From contig JALDNG010000503.1 of assembly GCA_024349245.1 (NCBI GenBank), positions 58,174-122,173 on the forward strand: 64,000 nt of DNA, written 5' to 3'. Origin of the DNA: Neodontobutis hainanensis (taxonomy: Eukaryota; Chordata; Actinopteri; Gobiiformes; Odontobutidae). Position 1 is the first letter of the stretch. Every line of letters starts with the position of its first letter. Below the pieces are notes generated by a model that was given only the letters and a program-made list of their open reading frames with translations, was not told the origin of the DNA and did not search any database. The position numbers were made by a program, and so were the translations under genes. This document shows, piece after piece, positions 1-14,300 of this stretch.

Positions 1-2200
1 CTGTCAGTCCTCAGGTCTCGGTGGGTCTAACTCCGGCCCTCTCAGTCATCAGGTCTCGGTGGGTCTAACTCCCCTCTCTCAGTCCTCAGGTCTCGGTGGG
101 TCTAACTCCGGTCTCTCTCAGTCCTCAGGTCTCGGTGGGTCTAACGCCGGTCTCTCTCAGTCCTCAGGTCTCGGTGGGTCTAACTCCGGTCTCTCTCAGT
201 CCTCAGGTCTCGGTGGGTCTAACTCCGGTCTCTCTCAGTCCTCAGGTCTCGGTGGGTCTAACGCCGGTCTCTCTCAGTCCTCAGGTCTCGGTGGGTCTAA
301 CTCCGGTCTCTCTCAGTCCTCAGGTCTCGGTGGGTCTAACTCCGGTCTCTCTCAGTCCTCAGGTCTCGGTGGGTCTAACGCCGGTCTCTGTCAGTCCTCA
401 GGTCTCGGTGGGTCTAACTCCGGTCTCTCTCAGTCCTCAGGTCTCGGTGGGTCTAACGCCGGTCTCTCTCAGTCCTCAGGTCTCGGTGGGTCTAACGCCG
501 GTCTCTCTCAGTCCTCAGGTCTCGGTGGGTCTAACGCCGGTCTCTCTCAGTCCTCAGGTCTCGGTGGGTCTAACGCCGGTCTCTCTCAGTCCTCAGGTCT
601 CGGTGGGTCTAACGCCGGTCTCTCTCAGTCCTCAGGTCTCGGTGGGTCTAACGCCGGTCTCTCTCAGTCCTCAGGTCTCGGTGGGTCTAACGCCGGTCTC
701 TGTCAGTCCTCAGGTCTCGGTGGGTCTAACGCCGGTCTCTGTCAGTCCTCAGGTCTCGGTGGGTCTAACGCCGGTCTCAGTCCTCAGGTCTCGGTGGGTC
801 TAACGCCGGTCTCTCTCAGTCCTCAGGTCTCGGTGGGTCTAACTCCGGTCTCTCTCAGTCCTCAGGTCTCGGTGGGTCTAACGCCGGTCTCTGTCAGTCC
901 TCAGGTCTCGGTGGGTCTAACGCCGGTCTCTCTCAGTCCTCAGGTCTCGGTGGGTCTAACGCCGGTCTCTCTCAGTCCTCAGGTCTCGGTGGGTCTAACT
1001 CCGGTCTCTCTCAGTCCTCAGGTCTCGGTGGGTCTAACGCCGGTCTCTCTCAGTCCTCAGGTCTCGGTGGGTCTAACGCCGGTCTCTCTCAGTCCTCAGG
1101 TCTCGGTGGGTCTAACGCCGGTCTCTGTCAGTCCTCAGGTCTCGGTGGGTCTAACGCCGGTCTCTCTCAGTCCTCAGGTCTCGGTGGGTCTAACGCCGGT
1201 CTCTGTCAGTCCTCAGGTCTCGGTGGGTCTAACGCCGGTCTCTCTCAGTCCTCAGGTCTCGGTGGGTCTAACGCCGGTCTCTGTCAGTCCTCAGGTCTCG
1301 GTGGGTCTAACGCCGGTCTCTCAGTCCTCAGGTCTCGGTGGGTCTAACGCCGGTCTCTGTCAGTCCTCAGGTCTCGGTGGGTCTAACGCCGGTCTCTCAG
1401 TCCTCAGGTCTCGGTGGGTCTAACGCCGGTCTCTCTCAGTCCTCAGGTCTCGGTGGGTCTAACGCCGGTCTCTCTCTCAGTCCTCAGGTCTCGGTGGGTC
1501 TAACTCCGGTCTCTCTCAGTCCTCAGGTCTCGGTGGGTCTAACGCCGGTCTCTGTCAGTCCTCAGGTCTCGGTGGGTCTAACGCCGGTCTCTGTCAGTCC
1601 TCAGGTCTCGGTGGGTCTAACGCCGGTCTCTCTCAGTCCTCAGGTCTCGGTGGGTCTAACGCCGGTCTCTCTCAGTCCTCAGGTCTCGGTGGGTCTAACT
1701 CCGGTCTCTCAGTCCTCAGGTCTCGGTGGGTCTAACGCCGGTCTCTGTCAGTCCTCAGGTCTCGGTGGGTCTAACGCCGGTCTCTGTCAGTCCTCAGGTC
1801 TCGGTGGGTCTAACGCCGGTCTCTCTCAGTCCTCAGGTCTCGGTGGGTCTAACGCCGGTCTCTCTCAGTCCTCAGGTCTCGGTGGGTCTAACTCCGGTCT
1901 CTCTCAGTCCTCAGGTCTCGGTGGGTCTAACGCCGGTCTCTGTCAGTCCTCAGGTCTCGTGGGTCTAACGCCGGTCTCTCTCAGTCCTCAGGTCTCGGTG
2001 GGTCTAACGCCGGTCTCTCTCAGTCCTCAGGTCTCGGTGGGTCTAACTCCGGTCTCTCTCAGTCCTCAGGTCTCGGTGGGTCTAACGCCGGTCTCTGTCA
2101 GTCCTCAGGTCTCGGTGGGTCTAACGCCGGTCTCTGTCAGTCCTCAGGTCTCGGTGGGTCTAACGCCGGTCTCTCTCAGTCCTCAGGTCTCGGTGGGTCT
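1..2200. repeat. 39-bp minisatellite (~56 copies) running into an arap3 3' splice site
   Basis: The intron upstream of the first visible arap3 exon is, within the window, entirely a head-to-tail array. The core of each unit is ctcaggtctcggtgggtct, followed by aacgccg or aactccg and a pyrimidine stretch ggtctctctcagtc. Most units are 39 bp; a few lack 2-5 bases of the pyrimidine stretch. The array starts before the window. Its last unit contains the exon 1 acceptor (cctcag|GTCTCGG), so each unit is a copy of the intron-exon junction. Because 39 is divisible by three, two plus-strand frames stay open for hundreds of codons; this is a repeat artefact, not a gene. Confidence 0.97.
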
Positions 2201-2364
2201 GCACGCTGCAGGACTTCGTCCGGGAGCAGCTGGTCTTCGTTCGGAGGAGGTTCGGTCCTGGGGGTCACTGTCAGAAACACGGACCTTTAGAGACGAAGGG
2301 CCACAAGTCCAGGGTCTACCTGTCCATCTACAGCGACGAGATCTGGGTCCACAAGAACGAGCAG
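2187..2364 (+). CDS. arap3: arap3 window exon 1: end of PH1, start of PH2
   Basis: Reads RWVCTLQDFVREQ (C-terminal helix of PH1) and then KGHKSRVYLSIYSDEIWVHKNEQ (first strands of PH2). The acceptor cctcag at 2181-2186 lies inside the last minisatellite unit. One base completes the previous codon and the exon ends in phase 0 at GAGCAG|gtcctg, a weak donor. An alternative acceptor, ctgcag ending at 2211, would delete the conserved TLQ, so 2187 is preferred. Confidence 0.8.
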
Positions 2365-5300
2365 GTCCTGGTCCAGACCGACTAGAACCTGTTCAGGTTT
2401 AAACCAAGTGGCTGCTACAAAACGGGAAAATGAGGTGGAAATAGTGACAGCGACGAAAATAATCAAATATTTAAAGCGAAGCAGAAAACAGGCTTTAACA
2501 GAAAAGTGTTTTCAACGTGAGCCTCCGGAGGTGATCCGAGGTCTGAGGCCTTTCATATAAACACTTTAGAGCTAATCATCCAAACTGTGTAACTCATGAG
2601 CTTTGGAACTTACATTTTCACAAATAAAATAAATATTCTTGCAATTTAATATTTAATTTAAAGAGACTGAAAAAGTCTTGAAGAAGAACAAGCCACTCTA
2701 ACTCTCTAGCAACCAGAGCAACTCATTATAAAACCTAAATCCAAAAACAAATGGACCAATAAAGGCATAACTTAAACACTACAAATTTTAATCGAGCGTA
2801 TTTATTACAAAAGGTGCTAAAGATTCTTGTGGCGCTAACAGTTTGTTAAACGTGTGTAGTGTTTCCGTAACGGCATCGGGATAACTGTGATCGAGGCCCG
2901 AGGAGCGACGATACGAGACGGAAAACACAAGAGCTTCGAGCTCATCACGCCCTTCAAGACTTTCAGGTGAGATCCGCATTAAACTCCAAGAAAGACATCT
3001 GTAAACTCTGTCCAAGGACTTTCCTGAAAGACTTTTTGAGGGAAAACTCGACTTTAGAACTGAATGTTTGGCTCATCCTTCGTCTTGTTTCCTCGGTTCG
3101 GTCTAAATGTTTCCCTCGTCTCAGTTTCTGGGCGGAGTCAGAACGGGAGAAGCGGGACTGGATGGAAGCTCTGCAGGAGGCCATCTCTGAGACTCTGTCG
3201 GACTACGAGGTCGCAGAGAAGATCTGGTCCAATAGGTCCAACAGAACCTGCGCCGACTGCAAGGCCCTGAACCCGGACTGGGCCTCCATCAACCTTTGTG
3301 TGGTCATCTGCAAGAACTGTGCAGGTAAAACCCGGGAAAACCAGGTCCAATCCGGAATAAACCATCAAATCCATCTAAAACCTGCTCAAATCCATCTAAA
3401 ACCTGCCCAAATCCATCTAAAACCTGCTCAAATCCATCTAAAACCTGCTCAAATCCATCTAAAACCTGCCCAAATCCATCTAAAACCTGCTCAAATCCAT
3501 CTAAAACCTGCTCAAATCCATCTTAAACCTGCCCAAATCCACCTAAAACCTGCTCAAATCCATCTAAAACCTGCTCAAATCCATCTAAAACCTGCTCAAA
3601 TCCATCTAAAACCTGCCCAAATCCATCTAAAACCTGCTCAAATCCATCTAAAACCTGCCCAAATCCATCTAAAACCTGCTCAAATCCATCTAAAACCTGC
3701 TCAAATCCATCTAAAACCTGCCCAAATCCATCTAAAACCTGCTCAAATCCATCTAAAACCTGCTCAAATCCATCTAAAACCTGCCCAAATCCATCTAAAA
3801 CCTGCCCAAATCCATCTAAAACCTGCTCAAATCCATCTAAAACCTGCCCAAATCCATCTAAAACCTGCTCAAATCCATCTAAAACCTGCCCAAATCCATC
3901 TAAAACCTGCTCAAATCCATCTAAAACCTGCCCAAATCCATCTAAAACCTGCCCAAATCCATCTAAAACCTGCCCAAATCCATCTAAAACCTGCCCAAAT
4001 CCATCTAAAACCTGCCCAAATCCAACTAAAACCTGCCCAAATCCATCTAAAACCTGCTCAAATCCATCTAAAACCTGCCCAAATCCATCTAAAACCTGCC
4101 CAAATCCATCTAAATCCTGCCCAAATCCATCTAAAACCTGCCCAAATCCATCTAAAACCTGTTCAAATCCATCTTAAACCTGTTCAAATCCAAATAAAAC
4201 CTGCCCAAATCAATCTAAAACCTGCCCAAATCCATCTAAAACCTGCTCAAATCCATCTAAAACCTGTTCAAATCCATCTTAAACCTGTTCAAATCCATCT
4301 AAAACCTGCCCAAATCCATCTAAAACCTGCCCAAATCCATCTAAAACCTGCCCAAATCCATCTAAAACCTGCCCAAATCCAACTAAAACCTGCTCAAATC
4401 CATCTTAAACCTGTTCAAATCCATCTAAAACCTGTTCAAATCCATCTAAAACCTGCTCAAATCCATCTTAAACCTGTTCAAATCCATCTTAAACCTGCCC
4501 AAATCCATCTAAAACCTACCCAAATCCAACTAAAACCTGTTCAAATCCATCTAAAACCTGTTCAAATCCATCTAAAACCTGCCCAAATCCATCTAAAACC
4601 TGCCCAAATCCATCTAAAACCTGCCCAAATCCAACTAAAACCTGCCCAAATCCAACTAAACCTGCTCAAATCCATCTAAAACCTGCCCAAATCCATCTAA
4701 AACCTGCCCAAATCCATCTAAAACCTGCCCAAATCCAACTAAAACCTGCTCAAATCCATCTTAAACCTGTTCAAATCCATCTTAAACCTGTTCAAATCCA
4801 TCTTAAACCTGCCCAAATCTACCTAAAACCTGCTCAAATCCATCTAAAACCTGTTCAAATCCAACTAAAACCTGCTCAAATCCATCTAAAACCTGTTCAA
4901 ATCCATCTAAAACCTGTTCAAATCCATCTTAAACCTGCCCAAATCTACCTAAAACCTGTTCAAATCCATCTTAAACCTGCCCAAATCCAACTTAAACCTG
5001 CCCAAATCCAACTAAAGCCTGCTCAAATCCATCTAAAACCTGTTCAAATCCATCTAAAACCTGTTCAAATCCATCTAAAACCTGTTCAAATCCATCTTAA
5101 ACCTGCCCAAATCCAACTTAAACCTGCCCAAATCCAACTAAAGCCTGTTCAAATCCATCTAAAACCTGTTCAAATCCATCTTAAACCTGTTCAAATCCAT
5201 CTAAAACCTGCCCAAATCCATCTAAAACCTGTTCAAATCCATCTTAAACCTGCCCAAATCCACCTAAAACCTGCTCAAATCCATCTTAAACCTGCCCAAA

Positions 5301-8300
5301 TCCAACTTAAACCTGCTCAAATCTATCTAAAACCTGTTCAAATCCATCTAAAACCTGCTCAAATCCATCTAAAACCTGCTCAAATCCATCTTAAACCTGT
5401 TCAAATCCTTCTTAAACCTGCCCAAATCCAACTAAAACCTGCCCAAATCCATCTAAAACCTGCCCAAATCCAACTAAAACCTGCCCAAATCCATCTAAAA
5501 CCTACCCAAATCCAACTAAAACCTGTTCAAATCCATCTAAAACCTGTTCAAATCCATCTAAAACCTGCCCAAATCCATCTAAAACCTGCCCAAATCCATC
5601 TAAAACCTGCCCAAATCCAACTAAAACCTGCCCAAATCCAACTAAAACCTGCTCAAATCCATCTAAAACCTGCCCAAATCCATCTAAAACCTGCCCAAAT
5701 CCATCTAAAACCTGCCCAAATCCAACTAAAACCTGCTCAAATCCATCTTAAACCTGTTCAAATCCATCTTAAACCTGTTCAAATCCATCTTAAACCTGCC
5801 CAAATCTACCTAAAACCTGCTCAAATCCATCTAAAACCTGTTCAAATCCAACTAAAACCTGCTCAAATCCATCTAAAACCTGTTCAAATCCATCTAAAAC
5901 CTGTTCAAATCCATCTTAAACCTGCCCAAATCTACCTAAAACCTGTTCAAATCCATCTTAAACCTGCCCAAATCCAACTTAAACCTGCCCAAATCCAACT
6001 AAAGCCTGCTCAAATCCATCTAAAACCTGTTCAAATCCATCTAAAACCTGCTCAAATCCATCTAAAACCTGTTCAAATCCATCTTAAACCTGTTCAAATC
6101 CATCTAAAACCTGCCCAAATCCAACTAAAACCTGTTCAAATCCATCTAAAACCTGCCCAAATCCATCTAAAACCTGCCCAAATCCAACTAAAACCTGCCC
6201 AAATCCAACTAAAACCTGCCCAAATCCAACTAAAACCTGTTCAAATCCATCTTAAACCTGTTCAAATCCATCTTAAACCTGCCCAAATCCCTAAAACCTG
6301 TTCAAATCCATCTAAAACCTGCTCAAATCCATCTAAAACCTGCTCAAATCCATCTAAAACCTGTTCAAATCCATCTTAAACCTGCCCAAATCCATCTAAA
6401 ACCTGCCCAAATCCAACTAAAACCTGTTCAAATCCATCTAAAACCTGTTCAAATCCATCTAAAACCTGTTCAAATCCATCTTAAACCTGCCCAAATCCAA
6501 CTAAACCTGCTCAAATCCATCTAAAACCTGTTCAAATCCATCTAAAACCTGCTCAAATCCATCTAAAACCTGCTCAAATCCATCTAAAACCTGTTCAAAT
6601 CCATCTTAAACCTGTTCAAATCCATCTAAAACCTGCCCAAATCCAACTAAAACCTGTTCAAATCCATCTAAAACCTGCCCAAATCCATCTAAAACCTGCC
6701 CAAATCCAACTAAAACCTGCCCAAATCCAACTAAAACCTGCTCAAATCCATCTAAAACCTGTTCAAATCCATCTTAAACCTGTTCAAATTCATCTTAAAC
6801 CTGCCCAAATCCACCTAAAACCTGTTCAAATCCATCTAAAACCTGTTCAAATCCATCTTAAACCTGCCCAAATCCAACTAAACCTGCTCAAATCCATCTA
6901 AAACCTGTTCAAATCCATCTTAAACCTGCCCAAATCCACCTAAAACCTGCTCAAATCCATCTAAAACCTGTTCAAATCCATCTAAAACCTGCTCAAATCC
7001 ATCTAAAACCTGCTCAAATCCATCTAAAACCTGCCCAAATCCAACTAAAACCTGTTCAAATCCATCTAAAACCTGCCCAAATCCATCTAAAACCTGCCCA
7101 AATCCATCTAAAACCTGCCCAAATCCATCTAAAACCTGCTCAAATCCATCTAAAACCTGTTCAAATCCAACTAAAACCTGCTCAAATCCATCTTAAACCT
7201 GTTCAAATCCATCTAAAACCTGTTCAAATCCATCTTAAACCTGCTCAAATCCATCTTAAACCTGTTCAAATCCATCTTAAACCTGCCCAAATCCATCTAA
7301 AACCTACCCAAATCCAACTAAAACCTGTTCAAATCCATCTAAAACCTGTTCAAATCCATCTAAAACCTGCCCAAATCCATCTAAAACCTGCCCAAATCCA
7401 TCTAAAACCTGTTCAAATCCATCTTAAACCTGTTCAAATTCATCTTAAACCTGCCCAAATCCACCTAAAACCTGTTCAAATCCATCTTAAACCTGCCCAA
7501 ATCCAACTAAAGCCTGCTCAAATCCATCTAAAACCTGCTCAAATCCATCTAAAACCTGCTCAAATCCATCTAAAACCTGTTCAAATCCATCTTAAACCTG
7601 CCCAAATCCATCTAAAACCTGCCGAAATCCAACTAAAACCTGTTCAAATCCATCTAAAACCTGTTCAAATCCATCTTAAACCTGCCCAAATCCAACTAAA
7701 CCTGCTCAAATCCATCTAAAACCTGTTCAAATCCATCTTAAACCTGCCCAAATCCACCTAAAACCTGCTCAAATCCATCTAAAACCTGTTCAAATCCATC
7801 TTAAACCTGCCCAAATCCACCTAAAACCTGCTCAAATCCATCTAAAACCTGTTCAAATCCATCTTAAACCTGCCCAAATCCACCTAAAACCTGCTCAAAT
7901 CCATCTAAAACCTGTTCAAATCCATCTTAAACCTGCCCAAATCCATCTAAAACCTGTTCAAATCCATCTAAAACCTGCTCAAATCCATCTAAAACCTGCT
8001 CAAATCCATCTAAAACCTGCTCAAATCCATCTAAAACCTGTTCAAATCCATCTTAAACCTGCCCAAATCCATCTAAATCCTGCCGAAATCCAACTAAAAC
8101 CTGTTCAAATCCATCTAAAACCTGTTCAAATCCATCTTAAACCTGCCCAAATCCAACTAAACCTGCTCAAATCCATCTAAAACCTGTTCAAATCCATCTT
8201 AAACCTGCCCAAATCCACCTAAAACCTGCTCAAATCCATCTAAAACCTGTTCACATCCATCTAAAACCTGCTCAAATCCATCTAAAACCTGCTCAAATCC

Positions 8301-11300
8301 ATCTAAAACCTGCCCAAATCCAACTAAAACCTGTTCAAATCCATCTATAACCTGCCCAAATCCATCTAAAACCTGCCCAAATCCATCTAAAACCTGCCCA
8401 AATCCATCTAAAACCTGCTTAAATCCATCTAAAACCTGTTCAAATCCATTTAAACCATAGGCCCATACACCCACAGGTCTCAGATAAAATAATGTAATAA
8501 TAAAGACATGATGAATCTTCAATAAATCTCAGCGATGAGCGAGATTCTTTTATGAGTTTCCTAGAGTCAGACCGTTTTTTTTGCCTTTGACCTGGTTTTG
8601 TAGAACAGACTGTACCTGGATTCAACACCTGAGAACACACCTGAGTGAGTTCAGCTGAGTTCAGCTGGGCGGCAGTAGCTCAGTGGGTAGAGTGGTTGTT
8701 CTTCAACCGGAAGGTAGGGGGTTCGATTCCTGCTCTCCCCACAGTTCATACTGTCGTTGTGTCCTTGGGCAAGACACTGAACCCACCTTTCCTCCAGTGG
8801 CTGTAACCCTGGTGATTACTGTAGAACAATGTAAGTCTGTTTGGATAAAAGCGTCAGTAAATGAATAAATGTAAATGAGACTTTATTTTTCGTCATTAGG
8901 TGAGGTTACTTTTATTGTACCTGTTGGTATCCAAGACAAAAACACACAGGGACAGATAAGAAACTACTCATACTGAGCAACGTGCTCTTTGTAAAAGAAC
9001 CTGAAGAAGAAAACAGATAAAAAATATAAAACCACCTCTACACTTTGTTAATCATATTCATATCTCTTCGTTCTATTCCTCCTCGCAGACGGCAGTAACT
9101 CAACTCCCGGAGCAGGCCTGAGAGTCATCGTCTGAGATTGTAACTGTTTGGTTTACAGGGACACACTCCTGGTTTAGACTCACCTTTAGAGATCTAATAC
9201 CACACTACAGCAGACTCAATAAAAGCACGAGACATTTTCATTATTGTTCGGTCAAGATTAAACACAGATCGTTTCCTCAGACAATACAAACGCTGGTGCA
9301 CAATTCCTTTCAAAAGTCAGTTTCTCATCGATAATCGTCCCCAGGTATTTGTACGAGTGTACATACTCTATTGTTTGGCCTTTACTTTTCCTAAAATCAA
9401 AGATCCTTGGTCTTTGATTTATTAAGCTGTAAGTGAGATTCCTCACACCAGTTGGCTTCAGTAATTCTCATTCTCCTTAAGTATAATCAATCCTTTATGA
9501 TAATTCTGTTATCATACATTTGTAAATAAAATAAATAAAAGTGGACACAGCATACATGCTTGAGGAGATCCTTGAGCTAAGACACCAGACTCTGACTCTG
9601 GGTTCTGTTCAGAAATACAAAATCCAACCCATTACATTATTGCTTAACGCAAACTGATCTACGAGCCTCTTGGTTAAAATGTGGTTGAATTGTATTAAAA
9701 GCTGAAGAAAAATCAAGAAATAAAAGTCTAGCACGTGTCCTCTGTCCACCCAAATGTCTTAATGTCTTAAATGTTCTCGTCTGTGAGGTCTTTATACAAA
9801 CTGTTTATGTTTGGTACACTTAGGATCTCAGAGATTCTCATTAAAACAGAACTCAAAGCTACTGAAATCATTAATCCTCTTAGGACCGCTGCGTTTGGGG
9901 ACAGGGCTGACCCTCCTTCAGAGGACCGGTACATGTGTCTTCAGAGACTTTTATAAATCTGATGAAATACACATGGCTTTAATAGTCTGCCTCAGATGCC
10001 ATCAGGACCTGGGCTTTTATTTGCCTTTACAAGTCTAAAAGCTTTTTCAACTTCCTAATTTAAAATTCAACTCCTGGATTTCTTTACTGAAGGCCAAATT
10101 TGCCAGTTCAAAGAATTAAACCATTTAGAGTCACCTGAGTTCTGAAGGCCTGCTATGGTTTTCATATTTCCCATGCTGAGCCAGGAGGCCTTCTTACTTT
10201 CTAATTTTTCCTTTGTTTTCCTTTGTTTAGCTTTAAGGAGTGCAGTCTTCAAATCCTTAGCCACATGGAAGTCCGTAGTTGTTCCATGTTTAAATGAAAT
10301 CTTTTCCTTTGTAAACAGGACTTTTCTGATTTAGTAAGCCAGGGCTCATTGTTGGTTTTGACCTTTTTACCTGGGACCATCACGTCCCAGTCTGTACAGC
10401 GGAGTCTTAGACATGTCCCAGTCTGTACAGCGGAGTCTTAGACACGTCCCAGTCTGTACAGTCTTAGACACGTCCCAGTCTGTACAGTCTTAGACACGTC
10501 CCAGTCTGTACAGTCTTAGACACGCCCCAGTCTGTACAGTCTTAGACACCCCAGTCTGTACAGTCTTAGACACGTCCCAGTCTGTACAGCGGAGTCTTAG
10601 ACACGTCCCAGTCTGTACAGTCTTAGACACGCCCCAGTCTGTACAGTCTTAGACAGCCCCAGTCTGTACAGTCTTAGACACGTCCCAGTCTGTACAGCGG
10701 AGTCTTAGACATGTCCCAGTCTGTACAGTCTTAGACACGTCCCAGTCTGTACAGCGGAGTCTTAGACATGTCCCAGTCTGTACAGTCTTAGACACGTCCC
10801 AGTCTGTACAGTCTTAGACACGTCCCAGTCTGTACAGTCTTAGACATGTCCCAGTCTGTACAGTCTTAGACATGTCCCAGTCTGTACAGTCTTAGACACG
10901 TCCCAGTCTGTACAGTCTTAGACATGTCCCAGTCTGTACAGTCTTAGACACGTCCCAGTCTGTACAGCGGAGTCTTAGACACGTCCCAGTCTGTACAGTC
11001 TTAGACATGTCCCAGTCTGTACAGTCTTAGACACGTCCCAGTCTGTACAGCGGAGTCTTAGACACGTCCCAGTCTGTACAGTCTTAGACATGTCCCAGTC
11101 TGTACAGTCTTAGACATGTCCCAGTCTGTACAGCGGAGTCTTAGACACGTCCCAGTCTGTACAGTCTTAGACACGTCCCAGTCTGTACAGTCTTAGACAC
11201 GTCCCAGTCTGTACAGTGGAGTCTTAGACACGTCCCAGTCTGTACAGCGGAGTCTTAGACACGTCCCAGTTTGTACAGTCTTAGACACGTCCCAGTCTGT

Positions 11301-14300
11301 ACAGCGGAGTCTTAGACACGTCCCAGTCTGTACAGTCTTAGACACGTCCCAGTCTGTACAGCGGAGTCTTAGACACGTCCCAGTCTGTACAGTCTTAGAC
11401 ACGTCCCAGTCTGTACAGTCTTAGACACGTCCCAGTCTGTACAGCGGAGTCTTAGACACGTCCCAGTCTGTACAGCGGAGTCTTAGACATGTCCCAGTCT
11501 GTACAGTCTTAGACACGTCCCAGTCTGTACAGTCTTAGACACGCCCCAGTTTGTACAGCGGAGTCTTAGACACGTCCCAGTCTGTACAGTCTTAGACACG
11601 TCCCAGTCTGTACAGCGGAGTCTTAGACACGTCCCAGTCTGTACAGTCTTAGACATGTCCCAGTCTGTACAGTCTTAGACACGTCCCAGTCTGTACAGTC
11701 TTAGACACGTCCCAGTCTGTACAGCGGAGTCTTAGACATGTCCCAGTCTGTACAGCGGAGTCTTAGACACGTCCCAGTCTGTACAGTCTTAGACACGTCC
11801 CAGTCTGTACAGTCTTAGACACGTCCCAGTCTGTACAGTCTTAGACACGTCCCAGTCTGTACAGTGGAGTCTTAGACACGTCCCAGTCTGTACAGTCTTA
11901 GACACGCGTCCCAGTCTGTACAGTCTTAGACACGTCCCAGTCTGTACAGTCTTAGACACGTCCCAGTCTGTACAGCGGAGTCTTAGACATGTCCCAGTCT
12001 GTACAGTCTTAGACACGTCCCAGTCTGTACAGTCTTAGACACGTCCCAGTCTGTACAGCGGAGTCTTAGACACGTCCCAGTCTGTACAGTCTTAGACATG
12101 TCCCAGTCTGTACAGCGGAGTCTTAGACACGTCCCAGTCTGTACAGTCTTAGACACGTCCCAGTCTGTACAGTCTTAGACACGTCCCAGTCTGTACAGCG
12201 GAGTCTTAGACACGTCCCAGTCTGTACAGTCTTAGACATGTCCCAGTCTGTACAGTCTTAGACACGTCCCAGTCTGTACAGTCTTAGACACGTCCCAGTC
12301 TGTACAGTCTTAGACATGTCCCAGTCTGTACAGTCTTAGACACGTCCCAGTCTGTACAGTCTTAGACACGTCCCAGTCTGTACAGTCTTAGACACGTCCC
12401 AGTCTGTACAGCGGAGTCTTAGACACGTCCCAGTCTGTACAGTCTTAGACATGTCCCAGTCTGTACAGTCTTAGACACGTCCCAGTCTGTACAGTCTTAG
12501 ACACGTCCCAGTCTGTACAGTCTTAGACACGTCCCAGTCTGTACAGTCTTAGACACGTCCCAGTCTGTACAGCGGAGTCTTAGACACGTCCCAGTCTGTA
12601 CAGTCTTAGACATGTCCCAGTCTGTACAGTCTTAGACACGTCCCAGTCTGTACAGCGGAGTCTTAGACACGTCCCAGTCTGTACAGCGGAGTCTTAGACA
12701 CGTCCCAGTCTGTACAGTCTTAGACACGTCCCAGTCTGTACAGTCTTAGACACGTCCCAGTCTGTACAGTCTTAGACATGTCCCAGTCTGTACAGTCTTA
12801 GACACGTCCCAGTCTGTACAGCGGAGTCTTAGACACGTCCCAGTCTGTACAGCGGAGTCTTAGACACGTCCCAGTCTGTACAGTCTTAGACACGTCCCAG
12901 TCTGTACAGCGGAGTCTTAGACACGTCCCAGTTTGTACAGCGGAGTCTTAGACACGTCCCAGTCTGTACAGTGGAGTCTTAGACACGTGCCAGTCTGTAC
13001 AGTCTTAGACACGTCCCAGTCTGTACAGCGGAGTCTTAGACACGTCCCAGTCTGTACAGTCTTAGACATGTCCCAGTCTGTACAGTCTTAGACACGTCCC
13101 AGTCTGTACAGCGGAGTCTTAGACATGTCCCAGTCTGTACAGTCTTAGACACGTCCCAGTCTGTACAGTCTTAGACATGTCCCAGTCTGTACAGTCTTAG
13201 ACACGTCCCAGTCTGTACAGTCTTAGACATGTCCCAGTCTGTACAGTCTTAGACACGTCCCAGTCTGTACAGCGGAGTCTTAGACACGTCCCAGTCTGTA
13301 CAGCGGAGTCTTAGACACGTCCCAGTCTGTACAGTCTTAGACACGTCCCAGTCTGTACAGCGGAGTCTTAGACACGTCCCAGTCTGTACAGTCTTAGACA
13401 CGTCCCAGTCTGTACAGCGGAGTCTTAGACACGTCCCAGTTTGTACAGTCTTAGACACGTCCCAGTTTGTACAGCGGAGTCTTAGACATGTCCCAGTCTG
13501 TACAGTCTTAGACACGTCCCAGTCTGTACAGCGGAGTCTTAGACACGTCCCAGTCTGTACAGCGGAGTCTTAGACATGTCCCAGTCTGTACAGTCTTAGA
13601 CACGTCCCAGTCTGTACAGTCTTAGACATGTCCCAGTCTGTACAGTCTTAGACACGTCCCAGTCTGTACAGTCTTAGACATGTCCCAGTCTGTACAGTCT
13701 TAGACACGTCCCAGTCTGTACAGCGGAGTCTTAGACACGTCCCAGTCTGTACAGCGGAGTCTTAGACACGTCCCAGTCTGTACAGCGGAGTCTTAGACAC
13801 GTCCCAGTCTGTACAGTCTTAGACACGTCCCAGTCTGTACAGTCTTAGACACGTCCCAGTCTGTACAGCGGAGTCTTAGACACGTCCCAGTCTGTACAGT
13901 CTTAGACACGTCCCAGTCTGTACAGTCTTAGACACGTCCCAGTCTGTACAGCGGAGTCTTAGACACGTCCCAGTCTGTACAGTCTTAGACACGTCCCAGT
14001 CTGTACAGCGGAGTCTTAGACACGTCCCAGTCTGTACAGTCTTAGACATGTCCCAGTCTGTACAGCGGAGTCTTAGACACGTCCCAGTCTGTACAGCGGA
14101 GTCTTAGACACGTCCCAGTCTGTACAGTCTTAGACACGTCCCAGTCTGTACAGTCTTAGACACGTCCCAGTCTGTACAGTCTTAGACATGTCCCAGTCTG
14201 TACAGTCTTAGACATGTCCCAGTCTGTACAGTCTTAGACACGTCCCAGTCTGTACAGTCTTAGACATGTCCCAGTCTGTACAGTCTTAGACACGTCCCAG

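Noticed and set aside
59..2402. Glycine/serine repeat protein (LGGSNAGLSQSSG) on the plus strand
   Set aside because: A 39-bp unit keeps two frames open; no non-repeat domain or signal, and the 3' end is antagonistic to the arap3 exon frame.
2967..4679. 570-codon open frame continuing from exon 3 into the 21-bp array
   Set aside because: The true ArfGAP reading continues after the GT donor at 3325 into exon 4 at 16977; the QIHLKPA repeats are intron read-through.
3340..8455. CRISPR array
   Set aside because: Units are contiguous with no unique spacers, and the context is a vertebrate gene.
8676..8740. Functional tRNA gene
   Set aside because: A and B boxes are present but the sequence continues into a SINE body and tail and lacks a complete cloverleaf.
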